DNA from: Stenopsyche tienmushanensis
Taxonomy: Eukaryota > Arthropoda > Insecta > Trichoptera > Stenopsychidae
Length of the DNA: 64,000 nucleotides
Assembly (NCBI GenBank): GCA_008973525.1
Contig: WACJ01000190.1
Span: forward strand, 1-64,000
Direction: 5' to 3'
Shown: positions 35,615-61,500 of the stretch, in pieces
How the letters are laid out: the number at the start of each line of letters is the position of its first letter
How positions within the stretch are numbered: the stretch's first letter is position 1
Notes under the pieces: generated by a model
What the model was told of the DNA's origin: nothing
Seen by the model: only the letters and a program-made list of their open reading frames with translations
Databases searched by the model: none
Program-made: the position numbers and the translations under genes

Positions 35615-38600
35615 ATGAATTCAGAAACCCTAGACGAGTACTATGATATAGCCATTAGCCTGGTTAAAAGATGCGGCAAGGTAAGCTTGAGAGTTGATTT
35701 TTTTATTTAGAAATTTAAGACAGATTTTGCCATAGATATTTAGGAAAGTCTAAATATCCGATTCACCTCTTAAATATATTTGTATAAAAAATCTTAAAAA
35801 TAGCACCATCCTGCGTTGATATATGGTGTTTCCAGGCATGGAAGACCTCCAGGGTGTCCTTGAACGTATTTATATAACGTGGATATGCTTCTGAAGGCGG
35901 TGTTTCCTTTTTATGACTCCTTTTAAGTCCGGGGAAACCAAGTCAGGGCGTGTAGGGAGGCTAGGGAACCAATGGGTACGGATTCTGGCTAGGAAATCGT
36001 TGATAATTAAGGCACTAAGGCTTGGTGCGTTGTCATGATGAAGTTTTCACGCGTCTTTATGCCCAAATCTTTTGTTACGATGCGATAAATGGTTGTTTTC
36101 ATCGTATTTATAATTTCTGCTGTCCATTGAAGGCTCAAACGTTAATCAGTGTTCAAATAATTACGCACACACGCGTCATATTTTCATCGATTCAGGATGT
36201 TGATGACTTATGGACAGTCAATTTCGTAAATTCGTTTACAACTTCCTTGCATGCAAAGATGTACAGTGTGTCAGGAAAATATGGTAGTCGTTACTGTAAT
36301 GCAGACGACTCATTGCAATGTCAATGCTATTCCTGAGCTCATCTTGACAATCGTGACAACTATTCTCCTCCGGCTCTCCTTTGATTGCGCTGCACGTAGT
36401 GCTTCAATCATCGGGGTGCCTTCTGCTGTCCTAACTTGATCAGTCCACCGTATAGGGGATCTTTTTCTCCTTGTCTTCTATACCATGCTGCGTATCAAGC
36501 AACCCGTTGCAAGCAATTATTAACCAGAATCAAGCCATTGAGGTTTAACTGCCGATGGTGATGCGACGTTTTATTTCCCCTTTGCAGAAATAGAAATTCA
36601 TTCACAACCTCCAGATCTTGGTGTGAGTTTCCTAGATACACTAAACATCTCATACTCAATTCGTTTCAGGAGTTCTACTATTTCCTTGGGGTCTTTGGCC
36701 AAAAGTGTTGTCATTGTAGCACCATCCTGCTGAAACCTGACATCCCCCATATACATTTCTTCATTATTTGATTTAAGAAATCCTCAATAATGTGGACTTA
36801 ACGAATATAATTGACTGTAATTGTCTGACCGTTTTCTTCAAAAAACAAAATTATCTTCATGAGTAACTTCCGTAGATATTTCCAGTTCATGCAGTCAGAG
36901 GCTTTCTTATAGTCAGCTAGTGATTATTCGGCATGTGTTGCGATGCAACGTCTCGCATAAAAAAACTGCGTACACAGACAATATTTTTACTATGCCTATG
37001 TTATTACCGCCGATGTAAACAATAAGTTGACAAAGTTTTATCGCAATCGGATGAACGGTATGGCAGTGCATTACATACGAACAAACAGATATTAATTTTT
37101 ATATATAAGATTTTAAATGTATCATTCATGGATTCTCCGAAGAGTAAAAAACTCATAACCAGGAACACTCGTAAATCGATGTTCCACTGTAGTTGTAATG
37201 TACTTCGGACGGCTTATTTTAATTATGTACGATTCTTTATGTTTGCATAATGTGAATTTTTGTATCGTATGATAAAATTTCTTATTGAACCGTCAATTTT
37301 AGATTGCCCAAAAAACCAGGTTGAAAAAAGAGGACATCGAAATGAAATCATGTGACGTAGACTTGGTAACGATAGTCGATAAAGAAGTCGAATCTATTTT
37401 CATCGGCGGTATTCAGGATAAATATCCGGAACACAAGTGCGCTATGAAGTACATACAATCAAATCGATAAATATTTTAAATAATATCACGTGGGTTTTTT
37501 TTTTAATAGATTCATCGGCGAAGAGAATGTCTCTGAAGGAGGACAATGCGTACTTTTGGACGATCCGACATGGATAATAGATCCCATTGATGGTACAATG
37601 AATTTTGTGCATGGATTTCCGCATTTCTGCATATCCGTAGCGTTGTTCATTAATAAGGTTTAATAATATTTTTAATTTATTGATAACTATTTTAAATTAA
37701 TAGCTGCGATTTATTATATTTTTACAATTGCGATTTAAATTATATGAATAAACGTGCATAACGACATATTTAATTTTTTTTTCTTAGACTCCGTATATTG
37801 CTATTATTTATAATCCGGTATTGGAACAATTGTTTACGGCACGCAAAGGAATGGGAGCATTTCTGAACGGTGCAGAAATATTTGTTTCTAAAGAAACAAG
37901 TCTTGCGAAAGCTTTGGTGATGAGCGAAGCAGGTACTAGTCGGGATCCTGAGAAAATGACTGCGGTCCTTCAGAACTACAACAAATTGATTCCTCTGATT
38001 CATGGGTCAGTATTTTTTAAATCATAGACTGCAGCTAGTTTTTTTTTTAGGCATCTGTTGCAGCTTTTTGCGCTAGCATAAGTTATTTAAAAAACGTGAT
38101 TCAATGCTATTTATTTATTTTTAATTGATATCCATTCTAGAATTATTGTTGATGTTCAAATTCAGATCGTAGATAACAAAATCATATTGCAATAAATTTA
38201 GTAGATTAGAATTCATATTTGTAATATGGTTAATAAAGTTGGACATTTACAATAATAATTTTAAAATTATATATAGCACTGCGAAATCAATGAAATTTTA
38301 TGCTTTTAGATTGCGAGTTTGTGGTTAATATGTTATATTTGTATGCTGTTATTGGGTGTGTGAATAAGTTCTTGCTGTTATTCTTGAAAATAAATCCTTG
38401 CTTTAAAAACAGCAATTAAAGTATTGCCTGCCGCTAGCCACTATTTTTGCTCATCTTTCTGACAGCCAAACAAAAATGACACGTCTTTTGAGTGCGCGAG
38501 TGTTTTTGAGATAAGACATCTTTGTAGCCATATAATACATTGTGTCACTCAACACCTCATGACATGATCCACAAAAGATAGATGTGGTGGCTTAAGGTGA

Positions 38601-39079
38601 AACGGCAGGAACTTATTCACACACCCAATATATCTTGATGATTCTCAAAGAAAATGTCTATTATTTAAAATTTTACATTAAATATTTTCGATCAATCCAA
38701 TGTTTTATTTTTAGCCTGCGTACATTAGGTTCGGCGGCTCTGAATATGTCTATGGTCGCTCTCGGCGGAGCTGATGCTAATTTTGAATTTGGCATACATG
38801 CCTGGGATATAGCCGCTGGTCAGTTGCTCGTCGAAGAAGCTGGCGGTGTATGCATAGATCCAGCTGGTATAATAAACTTTTAACTGAATATTTTTTAATT
38901 TGAATATAAAATGTTATGACGTCCCTTAATATTGAAAACTACATTGAAATTTATTTTTAATTAAACTTTCAGGTGGACCGTTTGACGTTTTATCACGGAG
39001 AGTTCTTTGTGCGAGCACTCGAGAGCTAGCTGATGAATTAGCTGCACAGCTCGTGCAGTATTATCCACCGAGAGATTAA
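35615..39079 (+). CDS. inositol monophosphatase (IMPase family)
   Basis: This Mg2+-dependent, lithium-sensitive-type phosphatase hydrolyses myo-inositol monophosphates to inositol in the cytosol, feeding the phosphoinositide cycle (family knowledge). Coding exons: 35615-35680, 37303-37436, 37510-37657, 37788-38005, 38715-38866 and 38973-39079. All are GT-AG and all phases close, giving 274 aa against about 277 in the human enzyme. The metal and substrate residues are intact: [11 protein letters not shown] (42-52), GEE (70-72), [15 protein letters not shown] (88-102), and HAWDIAAGQ with D220. Metal ligands by alignment to the human enzyme are E71, D91, D94 and D220. The start at 35615 is the first in-frame ATG and fits the family N-terminus. 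Intron 1 holds mariner and LINE debris and intron 4 holds a mariner-type miniature element. Several insect paralogues exist, so I give no symbol. Confidence 0.93.
35830..36150 (-). pseudogene. Tc1/mariner-type transposase remnant in IMPase intron 1
   Basis: The minus strand reads [30 protein letters not shown], then [20 protein letters not shown]. This joins a DNA-binding helix directly to the catalytic HHDNAPS motif, so the region with the first catalytic aspartate has been deleted. A diverged copy of the same deletion derivative is at 59390-59660. Confidence 0.6.
36320..36960 (-). pseudogene. non-LTR retrotransposon (LINE) reverse-transcriptase remnant
   Basis: Minus-strand pieces in order: [20 protein letters not shown] (like FIDYKKAFDxVNW, reverse-transcriptase motif), then [20 protein letters not shown] (like the segment after the YADD box), and [20 protein letters not shown] (the post-RT WTD motif). 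Frames shift between them. It differs from the R1 copies and belongs to another LINE clade, not settled here. Confidence 0.6.
38352..38628. mobile_element. 277-bp mariner-type miniature element in IMPase intron 4
   Basis: Perfect inverted ends TTGGGTGTGTGAATAAGTTC (left) and its complement (right), at least 20 bp, are flanked by TA on both sides (38350-38351 and 38629-38630). TA duplication and such ends are typical of Tc1/mariner. There is no transposase. A related half end, TTAGGCGTGTGAATAAGTTG, occurs at about 54089. Confidence 0.75.
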
Positions 39080-39752
39080 AAAACGTAGAATGTATCCATA
39101 TTATAACTCTGTTTCGATGGTCATTATTTTAAACGTTATCAATTGGTCTTTATTTGCATATCCAAGATATTTGTAATCGTGCACTCTCTCCGCGACGTCG
39201 TTGTTATTCGGATCGTATTATCAGCCCCATTGATATTCTGTGCGTGGCGACTGCATTTAATAATCCTCGCAGATTTATCGACGTTTGTGTCAACGCAGTA
39301 TCATCCACATATCTTATCCCGTTTATTATTACTCCAGCGTCAGCCTCATCAATAATATGTTACGAGTATAGTTTGAATATCAGCGGAGAGATTACACAAC
39401 ACTGTCGAATGCCTCTTATGAATTTATGCAAAAAATTACTATAGTACTTATAAAATGTAGGCTAGTGACATTAAAAGTTATGAAGATAGCGATTGATAAT
39501 ATCGACTCGTTTACATTTCTAAATTTGTCATAATGCTAATTATTTGCAGTCTTTTTGATTTAACAATAATGATGTGTAATTTAAGTACTTATTAGTAGTG
39601 TTATTGAGTGAAAATTACCTAGCGGTTCCTATTATAAAATCAGTATTGATGAAAGATTCAATGAAAGTATTAAAACATTCAATTTCAGTCTCAAGTCTTT
39701 CATTGCCTTTGGAATCATTCCGACTTCAGAACCCTTGCAATTTCAGATAGTA

Positions 39753-40348
39753 TTAGGTTGTCCCATAAGTTTCTTTCGCAAATGAACATAGATCTAATCA
39801 TAGCCATGGATAAAACCCGCAATATACTGTTTGCGAAATAGCTAACAAGTTAGAAATTCTACGAACATCCGTTCAGATGTGTGGCTTCCTCATGAACTGA
39901 CTGACTCAAATAAACTTCAGCGTATTTCAACATGCGATCTTCTTCTCCATAATAACCAACCTTTTTTGAAGAGACTTGTCACTGATGATGAAAGTTGGAT
40001 ATTCTATGAGAATATGCAACGTAAACGGTCTCGGACCAAGGGTACAGAGGCTTCAACTGTAGCTAAACCTGGCCTACATCCAAAAAAATTTTTGCTATGC
40101 ATTTGGTGGGACTGAAAGGGGGTAGTTTATTATGAGCTACTTCAGCAAGTAACTTCAGTACCTGGATCAATATTTTGCCAACAAACCGGGGAAATTTTGG
40201 CAAGGAGGCATTACGAGGCTTCCGGAGAGATGGAGAAAGGTAATAGAACAGAATGGATCGCATATTATTCAATAAATTTTGATGTAATACAAATTATTGT
40301 TTATTTTTTTCTTAATATGAAAACGAAAGAAACTTATGGGACACCTAA
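39753..40348 (+). mobile_element. mariner element with both ends, internally deleted
   Basis: It starts TTAGGTTGTCCCATAAGTTT and ends with the near-complement (AAACTTATGGGACACCTAA). It is flanked by TA at 39751-39752 and 40349-40350. A frame at 39879-40115 gives WLPHELTDSNKLQRI, TDDESWIFYEN (first catalytic Asp) and LLCIWWD. The segment with HDNARPH is missing, and a C-terminal piece (LPERW-like, RKVIEQNG) follows near 40220-40260. It is a non-autonomous copy of about 596 bp, just downstream of the phosphatase gene. Confidence 0.8.
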
Positions 40349-40737
40349 TATATTAGTCGCTTTAGAGTTGTTTTTTCAGAAGGTGGAAATAATTAATATT
40401 ACAGTTGTCCGTGCCAGCAATTTTGCATGACTATATACAATGTATTATAAAACTTTTTCGATGTATTATAAAACAATGCGTAGCTTAACATCATATAAAT
40501 TTGCTCTATTTATAAAATGTTGCAATATATTTATCCAAAGATTTTGTACATGTTAAGTGTTATAATAAAAATTATCCAAACAATAAACGAGATTATTTCA
40601 TTATCTTTATTACGCGCATCTTTCGCATGTTAAAAATGCTAATTTCGTCTTCTTAGCGCAGCTGTTGTTCTATTATCATGTGCAGTTTCCGATGTGGCTC
40701 TGTCGGTTTTTTCCAAACTTATATTTGATATATACAT

Positions 40738-40830
40738 GTGCTTGAGGCGCAAAACGCAGGATACCGACCCGATTGAGAGTTGCGCGTGGTTTTTATTTTA
40801 CTTGACCCTTCTACTCTAAATGCGTTAACG
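40738..40830 (+). repeat. short interspersed repeat (GCGCAAAACGCAGGATA family)
   Basis: CTTGAGGCGCAAAACGCAGG, ACCGACCCGATTGAGAGTTGC and GTGGTTTTTATTTTACTT match the reverse of 4262-4360; a fragment is at 10960-10985. It is non-coding, origin unknown. Confidence 0.5.
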
Positions 40831-43800
40831 CGTTAATTGACATAGTATTATGGAATCATTTTCGGTATCTTGCATGGAGAGATTACGCCATTGGATGGAC
40901 CTTAAACCATACACCACCACGTACACCAGTTGAGAACCACTGCTTTAGACAATCCAAAGGTTTTATTAATAAAATGGAATATCAGAGGTGTGAAAATAAC
41001 AAATACATAATCGGAGGTTGGAAACCTTTTATTACAATCATTCACATATTCAAAACTAAGAAATTATACATTTTAATATAGTCCGTTACTACCATACTAA
41101 TAACTATCATTGCATAATAATGTATATATACCTCACGCACACAATTTTGTATATAAATGTAGATTTAGCGGACTCCCGATCTGTCGTCTCCCGATTGTTA
41201 TCCGAACAAACTCCATAAATAAAATGATCCTACCCGTCCAAGCGAAACAGACCGAGAGCGCACCGCGTATACATGCACATGTTTTAAAATGACCCTGCGA
41301 ATCAAAATAGCTACATCGAAACATATAAACATCTACGACGGTACAAAATAAACGTGTGATGTAAATCCGAGGTATAAAATGCAATCGATTCACGAGGGCC
41401 GACAAGATATAAAAGTAATGTGTATACAAAATATTCACTCACACACACATGATTAAGAAGACTAGCATAAATCAGTATCACCTCAACTAGGAGCAATTAA
41501 GTTTATGCATGTACATATAAGATTACCATTCAATTGCAGATTTGGGAGGGAGGTATGGGGGGAGGAAATCAAGCCTTTTCATCTACGTATGAAGAGTGTA
41601 CGCACGCATAAATATATATGTTGATGCGACCGATAGAAATTTTCAGACGCGATATTTTCGCGTCGTACAAGTCTGCAGCTAATGAATTTCTATCCGACAT
41701 ATATACGTATGTATGCATATAATACCATAATATCATTAATTAAAACTAAAACCATTAAGACGTTTCAAATCTAATATGTATAAAATATATTGTACCACTT
41801 AAGAACATTCCGATGAAAGGAAAGGATGATCCGTATTTTAAAAACAGTATTATTGTAATATTAGTGTAGTTAAAATGTCTAACTATGTAAATATATTTAA
41901 AAGACGTGAAATTGTTCTATAGAATGATGACACTGGCAATTTACTTAATAAGTCGCACATTGTAAATTATTTTAGGAATAGAAAATAATCCTTAATGATT
42001 ATTATTTAATGATTAACATAAAGGAATATTATAATGAATTAATAATCCAGTTTCATTGGCAAATTACGTTTTACAGAATATTTACTTAACATTAAACCTA
42101 GCTATAAATATATACCTAGCTTGGGATTTTTTTAAAAATAAAAATAATAAGTATCGTTTTGAAAAACATTCAAACTTCGTAGCTTGATATATAACACCAA
42201 GATGAGTAGAATGTTTCCAAAAAATTTTTTCCTCTGAAATTAAACCTAGATATCTGTCATGTATGAAACCCTTTTATACTTAAATAAAATTGTTTTTGAT
42301 TCAAAAACTAAAATATCTTAAATTATAACATGTTGTGGCCCACATATAAGTATTTATAATTCTCACTTAACACGCTGATATAACTTATATCGCAGTAATG
42401 ACTCTGTGATCATGAATTAAATTATCAAATACACGTTAATTCAAGGCAAAAAATATATATACAGTTGCCTTATTTTATAAATAAAAGGAAACAAATGGGA
42501 GTATTTCTATCGTTTATAAAATATAAAACGCTTCACCAATGTAATATATTAGGGATTCAGTCACTATAAAGATAAAAATACGTATATATATATATAAGTT
42601 TCACATACTTTTTGGTTCCATAGCAAAAAAAAAAACTTAACAAACGGAAACTATACCCAAAAAAAAAAAATACTCATCAAGTGCGCCTTTAATGTCACTC
42701 TATGGCACACAGATCACTACTGATAACTAAAACTGTGTGCATTAAAAAATGTGTTAAATAATATTATATAAAAATAATAACATTGTACCCTATATACGTT
42801 ACGAATCTTAAAATAAAATCTCTTCGTCTTGACGCGCACTGAAAAAATACATATAACGTGCGCGGGATATAAATAAAATTTCGATCGCGTTAAACCTTGA
42901 AATCGTAGCATTCCAACGCCCAACGAAATAATAAAAACGGAATTCCGTCACAAGAAATACCATCAAATTAAAAAATATATATATATTGGATTCAAAAAAT
43001 CGAACCAAAGTGTATCACAATACTTATTTCATAAAAGCAATTACAACGAAACGCACGGGCGATCCCCCGTTTCAAAATCGATTTTCGAATTTCTGTACGA
43101 AAACGCGGGAGCGATCGCCGTAAGCGAGGGCCGCCCGTACTATTCATCTACGCGCGAATTTATAACCTCGAACGACGAAATATCAGACATCGGAGATTCA
43201 GAACAACTTACAAACCGGAGCTCACATTGAATTAAATCGATACGAAATTGCTATTTTACTATACACAGATTAAGATTGCTTTTTTGGAACCTGGCGGGTA
43301 TAAACCGACTAACCATTTATTGCCTGTGTGTATTGCACATTAAGCCGAAAAGTGTACGTCGTTTCGGAGCGTGTATTAATCGATACGCGTAAATAAATAC
43401 GTACACCGGGGTGGTGCTTATTTTTCGATTGTTAAAAAATCAACCCGTCATGTGATTTTCGGCCATAAACAACGAATACGTGGATGAAAAGATTATAGAG
43501 GTCGCTACCATAAGTCAAAGTTTCAGAATTTTTTTTATAGCTACTTAACTGTTAATCTGGCTTATTGATTTTGATATGTTTATTAGTTTATTTTAAAATG
43601 GAATAGCATGCAGAAAGATTCAACACTACAGTCAACTCTCTTCCCCTTTTCTTAATTCTTTCCCGCGGGTACGCATTGAGATTGAGTCCTGTCTCGCTTC
43701 TGACACCAGTCAAAGTTACCTTCTATTGGTGAAGTATTACGCTTATGTTTCAACCCTTTGCGGACGTATTAAACGAAAGGATTGTAAGAAGATCTATTTT

Positions 43801-45792
43801 GACTAAGAAGTTTAGAATTAACATGCTGTGCTTTTCCATTATTTCCATATGTGGCTAAATTACAATAAGCTTATTTATATAAGATTTTTAAACGAGGGAA
43901 GATTTATATTATTGCTTATGAATTTTCGAAGAGTCTTGCTTAATGTGTGCGAAAAATGCTTTTTCGTTTCAATATTAACATAAATTAATCTTATCTATTT
44001 ATTTGTGAAAATTGATTCGGTTGATAAAGTCTTAGTCGAATCGACTTAGCGACGCGATCTAGCAATAAATATGAATCAATATCAAATCGAATGCTTTTAA
44101 AACGTTTTTATCGATTAATTGCTTGAGAATACTCATTTGAATGACGATGATATTATTGGTTTGATTTCACACGTCAGCAAACGGAAGACGATATTCGAAG
44201 AAGTGGAAGAAACTCGTGTGCCTAATTACAGTTAAACGTAATCTCCGAAGCTTGTCGATTTCTTCACTTACACATAATATGTAACATATAAATACTTACT
44301 TTAAAAAAATATGTACATAATTGAAGAGAAAATAAGTCTCGAGTCTCGGGACTTTGAAAGAGCCGAGACTTCAGAAATATAGTAGATGCCAGAAGGCATA
44401 GATGATTGTCTCAAAAGAAAGAGCATGCGTTGTGTTGCCTTAATGAAGGAATATAATAAATTGATAACAATTGACGATGAGCAAAAGCAATATTTGCTTT
44501 TGTTAGTAAAAGCTTATAGAAAGATATATCCAAATCAACGCATGTATCCTGAATATTTATGTTTTAAGTATTAAAATGGTATCCCTATTGGTAATCTAAA
44601 CTTCTATTATGGAAATTCAAACCTTGGTAGCGACCGCTAAATATTATTTTAAAAAATTGAAGAAAAAAAAAAAACACTTAAATAGATTTTTAGGCTGGAA
44701 AGTTTTTAGTTTTTTTTTGACCCAAATAAGGACCACCCTAACATACGTGTGTTAATCATTAAAGTCGTACATCGAATCGGGAACTAATAATGCTTTTGTT
44801 TAGGTACACGTTTAAATACAAATTCAGATAGTGGAATAAAGAATGAATTTATCAATACTTAAATTGTATATATGTATACGCTTAGTGTTAAAAACATTAC
44901 GTAGCACTTAATTATTTAACTCATTTTATTTTTTTTTTGGAATAAATTAAGTAAATCTAAAATTGAACCACATAACCAGCAAATTCAAATCGATATACAA
45001 TAAAATCTCAAACAAACGGTGCAAGTCTAAAATGGATATGCAATAATTGAAATCCGAGATACGCGTCGGATAAATACGCGAGTAAATTATTTTTTCAATT
45101 CAGAATTTGGCTGTGAAAACCATCGAACACACATAGAATTCATGACGTATATATATATTTATATATATATATATAGCAAATTAAATACAAAAAATAATGC
45201 ACAAAAAGAAGTCTTCATATCGATTAGGAAAATAAGACTAAGTGCTACAAATCTTGTTATATAAAAATATTTAAAATATTTTCCCTTTCTTACGAAGTGA
45301 ACGGCTCCTATGAACTCATCAACGCAGGTCATCCGATTGCAAATCCAAACGAGTCGGACGTCGCACTAAGCATTCAATCTCTAGATCCGTATAATACCGT
45401 ATATATTCCCTACCCGTTAGCACATAATAATACATGATTTATCACAAAATCGAAGAATCGCTATATATGACAAAATGCTTAACGTTTGAATAGGCCAATA
45501 CAAAATAAAAGTTGCTTCGATCGCAAGTAATTTAGACAATTTTAATCGTATCCAATTATAAAGCCTTAAGACCCTGAGCGATAATAAATTAACATTTCGT
45601 GCGCAACCACCGTAACTATAATATATACGCTGCATAAAAAACACAGAATATTGCGTTCTTCGCTTTAAAATTATCCGTCCACGCCAAATTAAGCATACAA
45701 TGATTAAGGAAGATAAATAATCATATAAAAATACATGATTATTCAGTTAAAATTTTGACTTCATAAGTATTATAATACCCGAATAAAAAAAA
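40831..45792 (-). other. low-repeat AT-rich region downstream of Abl, possible long 3' UTR
   Basis: Apart from the first few hundred bases this 5-kb stretch has none of the repeat families common elsewhere in the window, and a GC-richer patch at 43040-43200. That could reflect constraint on an Abl 3' UTR or regulatory DNA. Minus-strand polyadenylation signals (TTTATT on the plus strand) occur at several places. A plus-strand frame at 44386-44574 (62 codons, MPEGIDDCLKRKSM...) has coding-like composition but no recognised relatives. Dinucleotide TA tracts occur near 42585 and 45150. Confidence 0.3.
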
Positions 45793-61120
<15,328 letters not shown>

Positions 61121-61500
61121 CTTCAATTCTCGAACTGCAGAATCTTAGATTACATCTGACAACTTATGTTTGAATAGAAGACTAAACTAGATGTTTTTCC
61201 GTATAATCGAAGCGGATGCAAGCCATGTCCGAATCGCGGCGACCACTCGCCGAGGCGGTCGTTAATACACTGTTCGGTGACAATATGAGAGGCGGAAGTG
61301 CGCGCGGCACGTCTCAGGACCGCGTTTTGTCCGTCCTAATACTTAAACAGTCTGCCCCTCTCCGACCAACACAAACACGAGACGGAGCCCGCAGCCGCCA
61401 TCACTGCCTGACATGTTTGACGTCGATTTTTTGGTTCGGCCCACGCCCACAGTGGCGCTGTTGGTATCAACTTGTTATTGCCAAAATTCGACCATAAACG
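61121..61500 (-). promoter_or_regulatory. CpG-rich 5' region of Abl
   Basis: Immediately upstream of the Abl start codon the sequence becomes GC- and CpG-rich (for example CGGCGACCACTCGCCGAGGC and GGACCGCGTTTTGTCCG) in an AT-rich setting. This is what one expects of a 5' UTR or broad promoter. No TATA box is evident. An open frame on the plus strand (61216-61497) is most likely a by-product of the composition. Confidence 0.5.

Noticed and set aside
61216..61497. 93-codon plus-strand frame upstream of Abl
   Set aside because: Sits in the CpG-rich promoter-like block, where stop codons are rare by composition; no family match.
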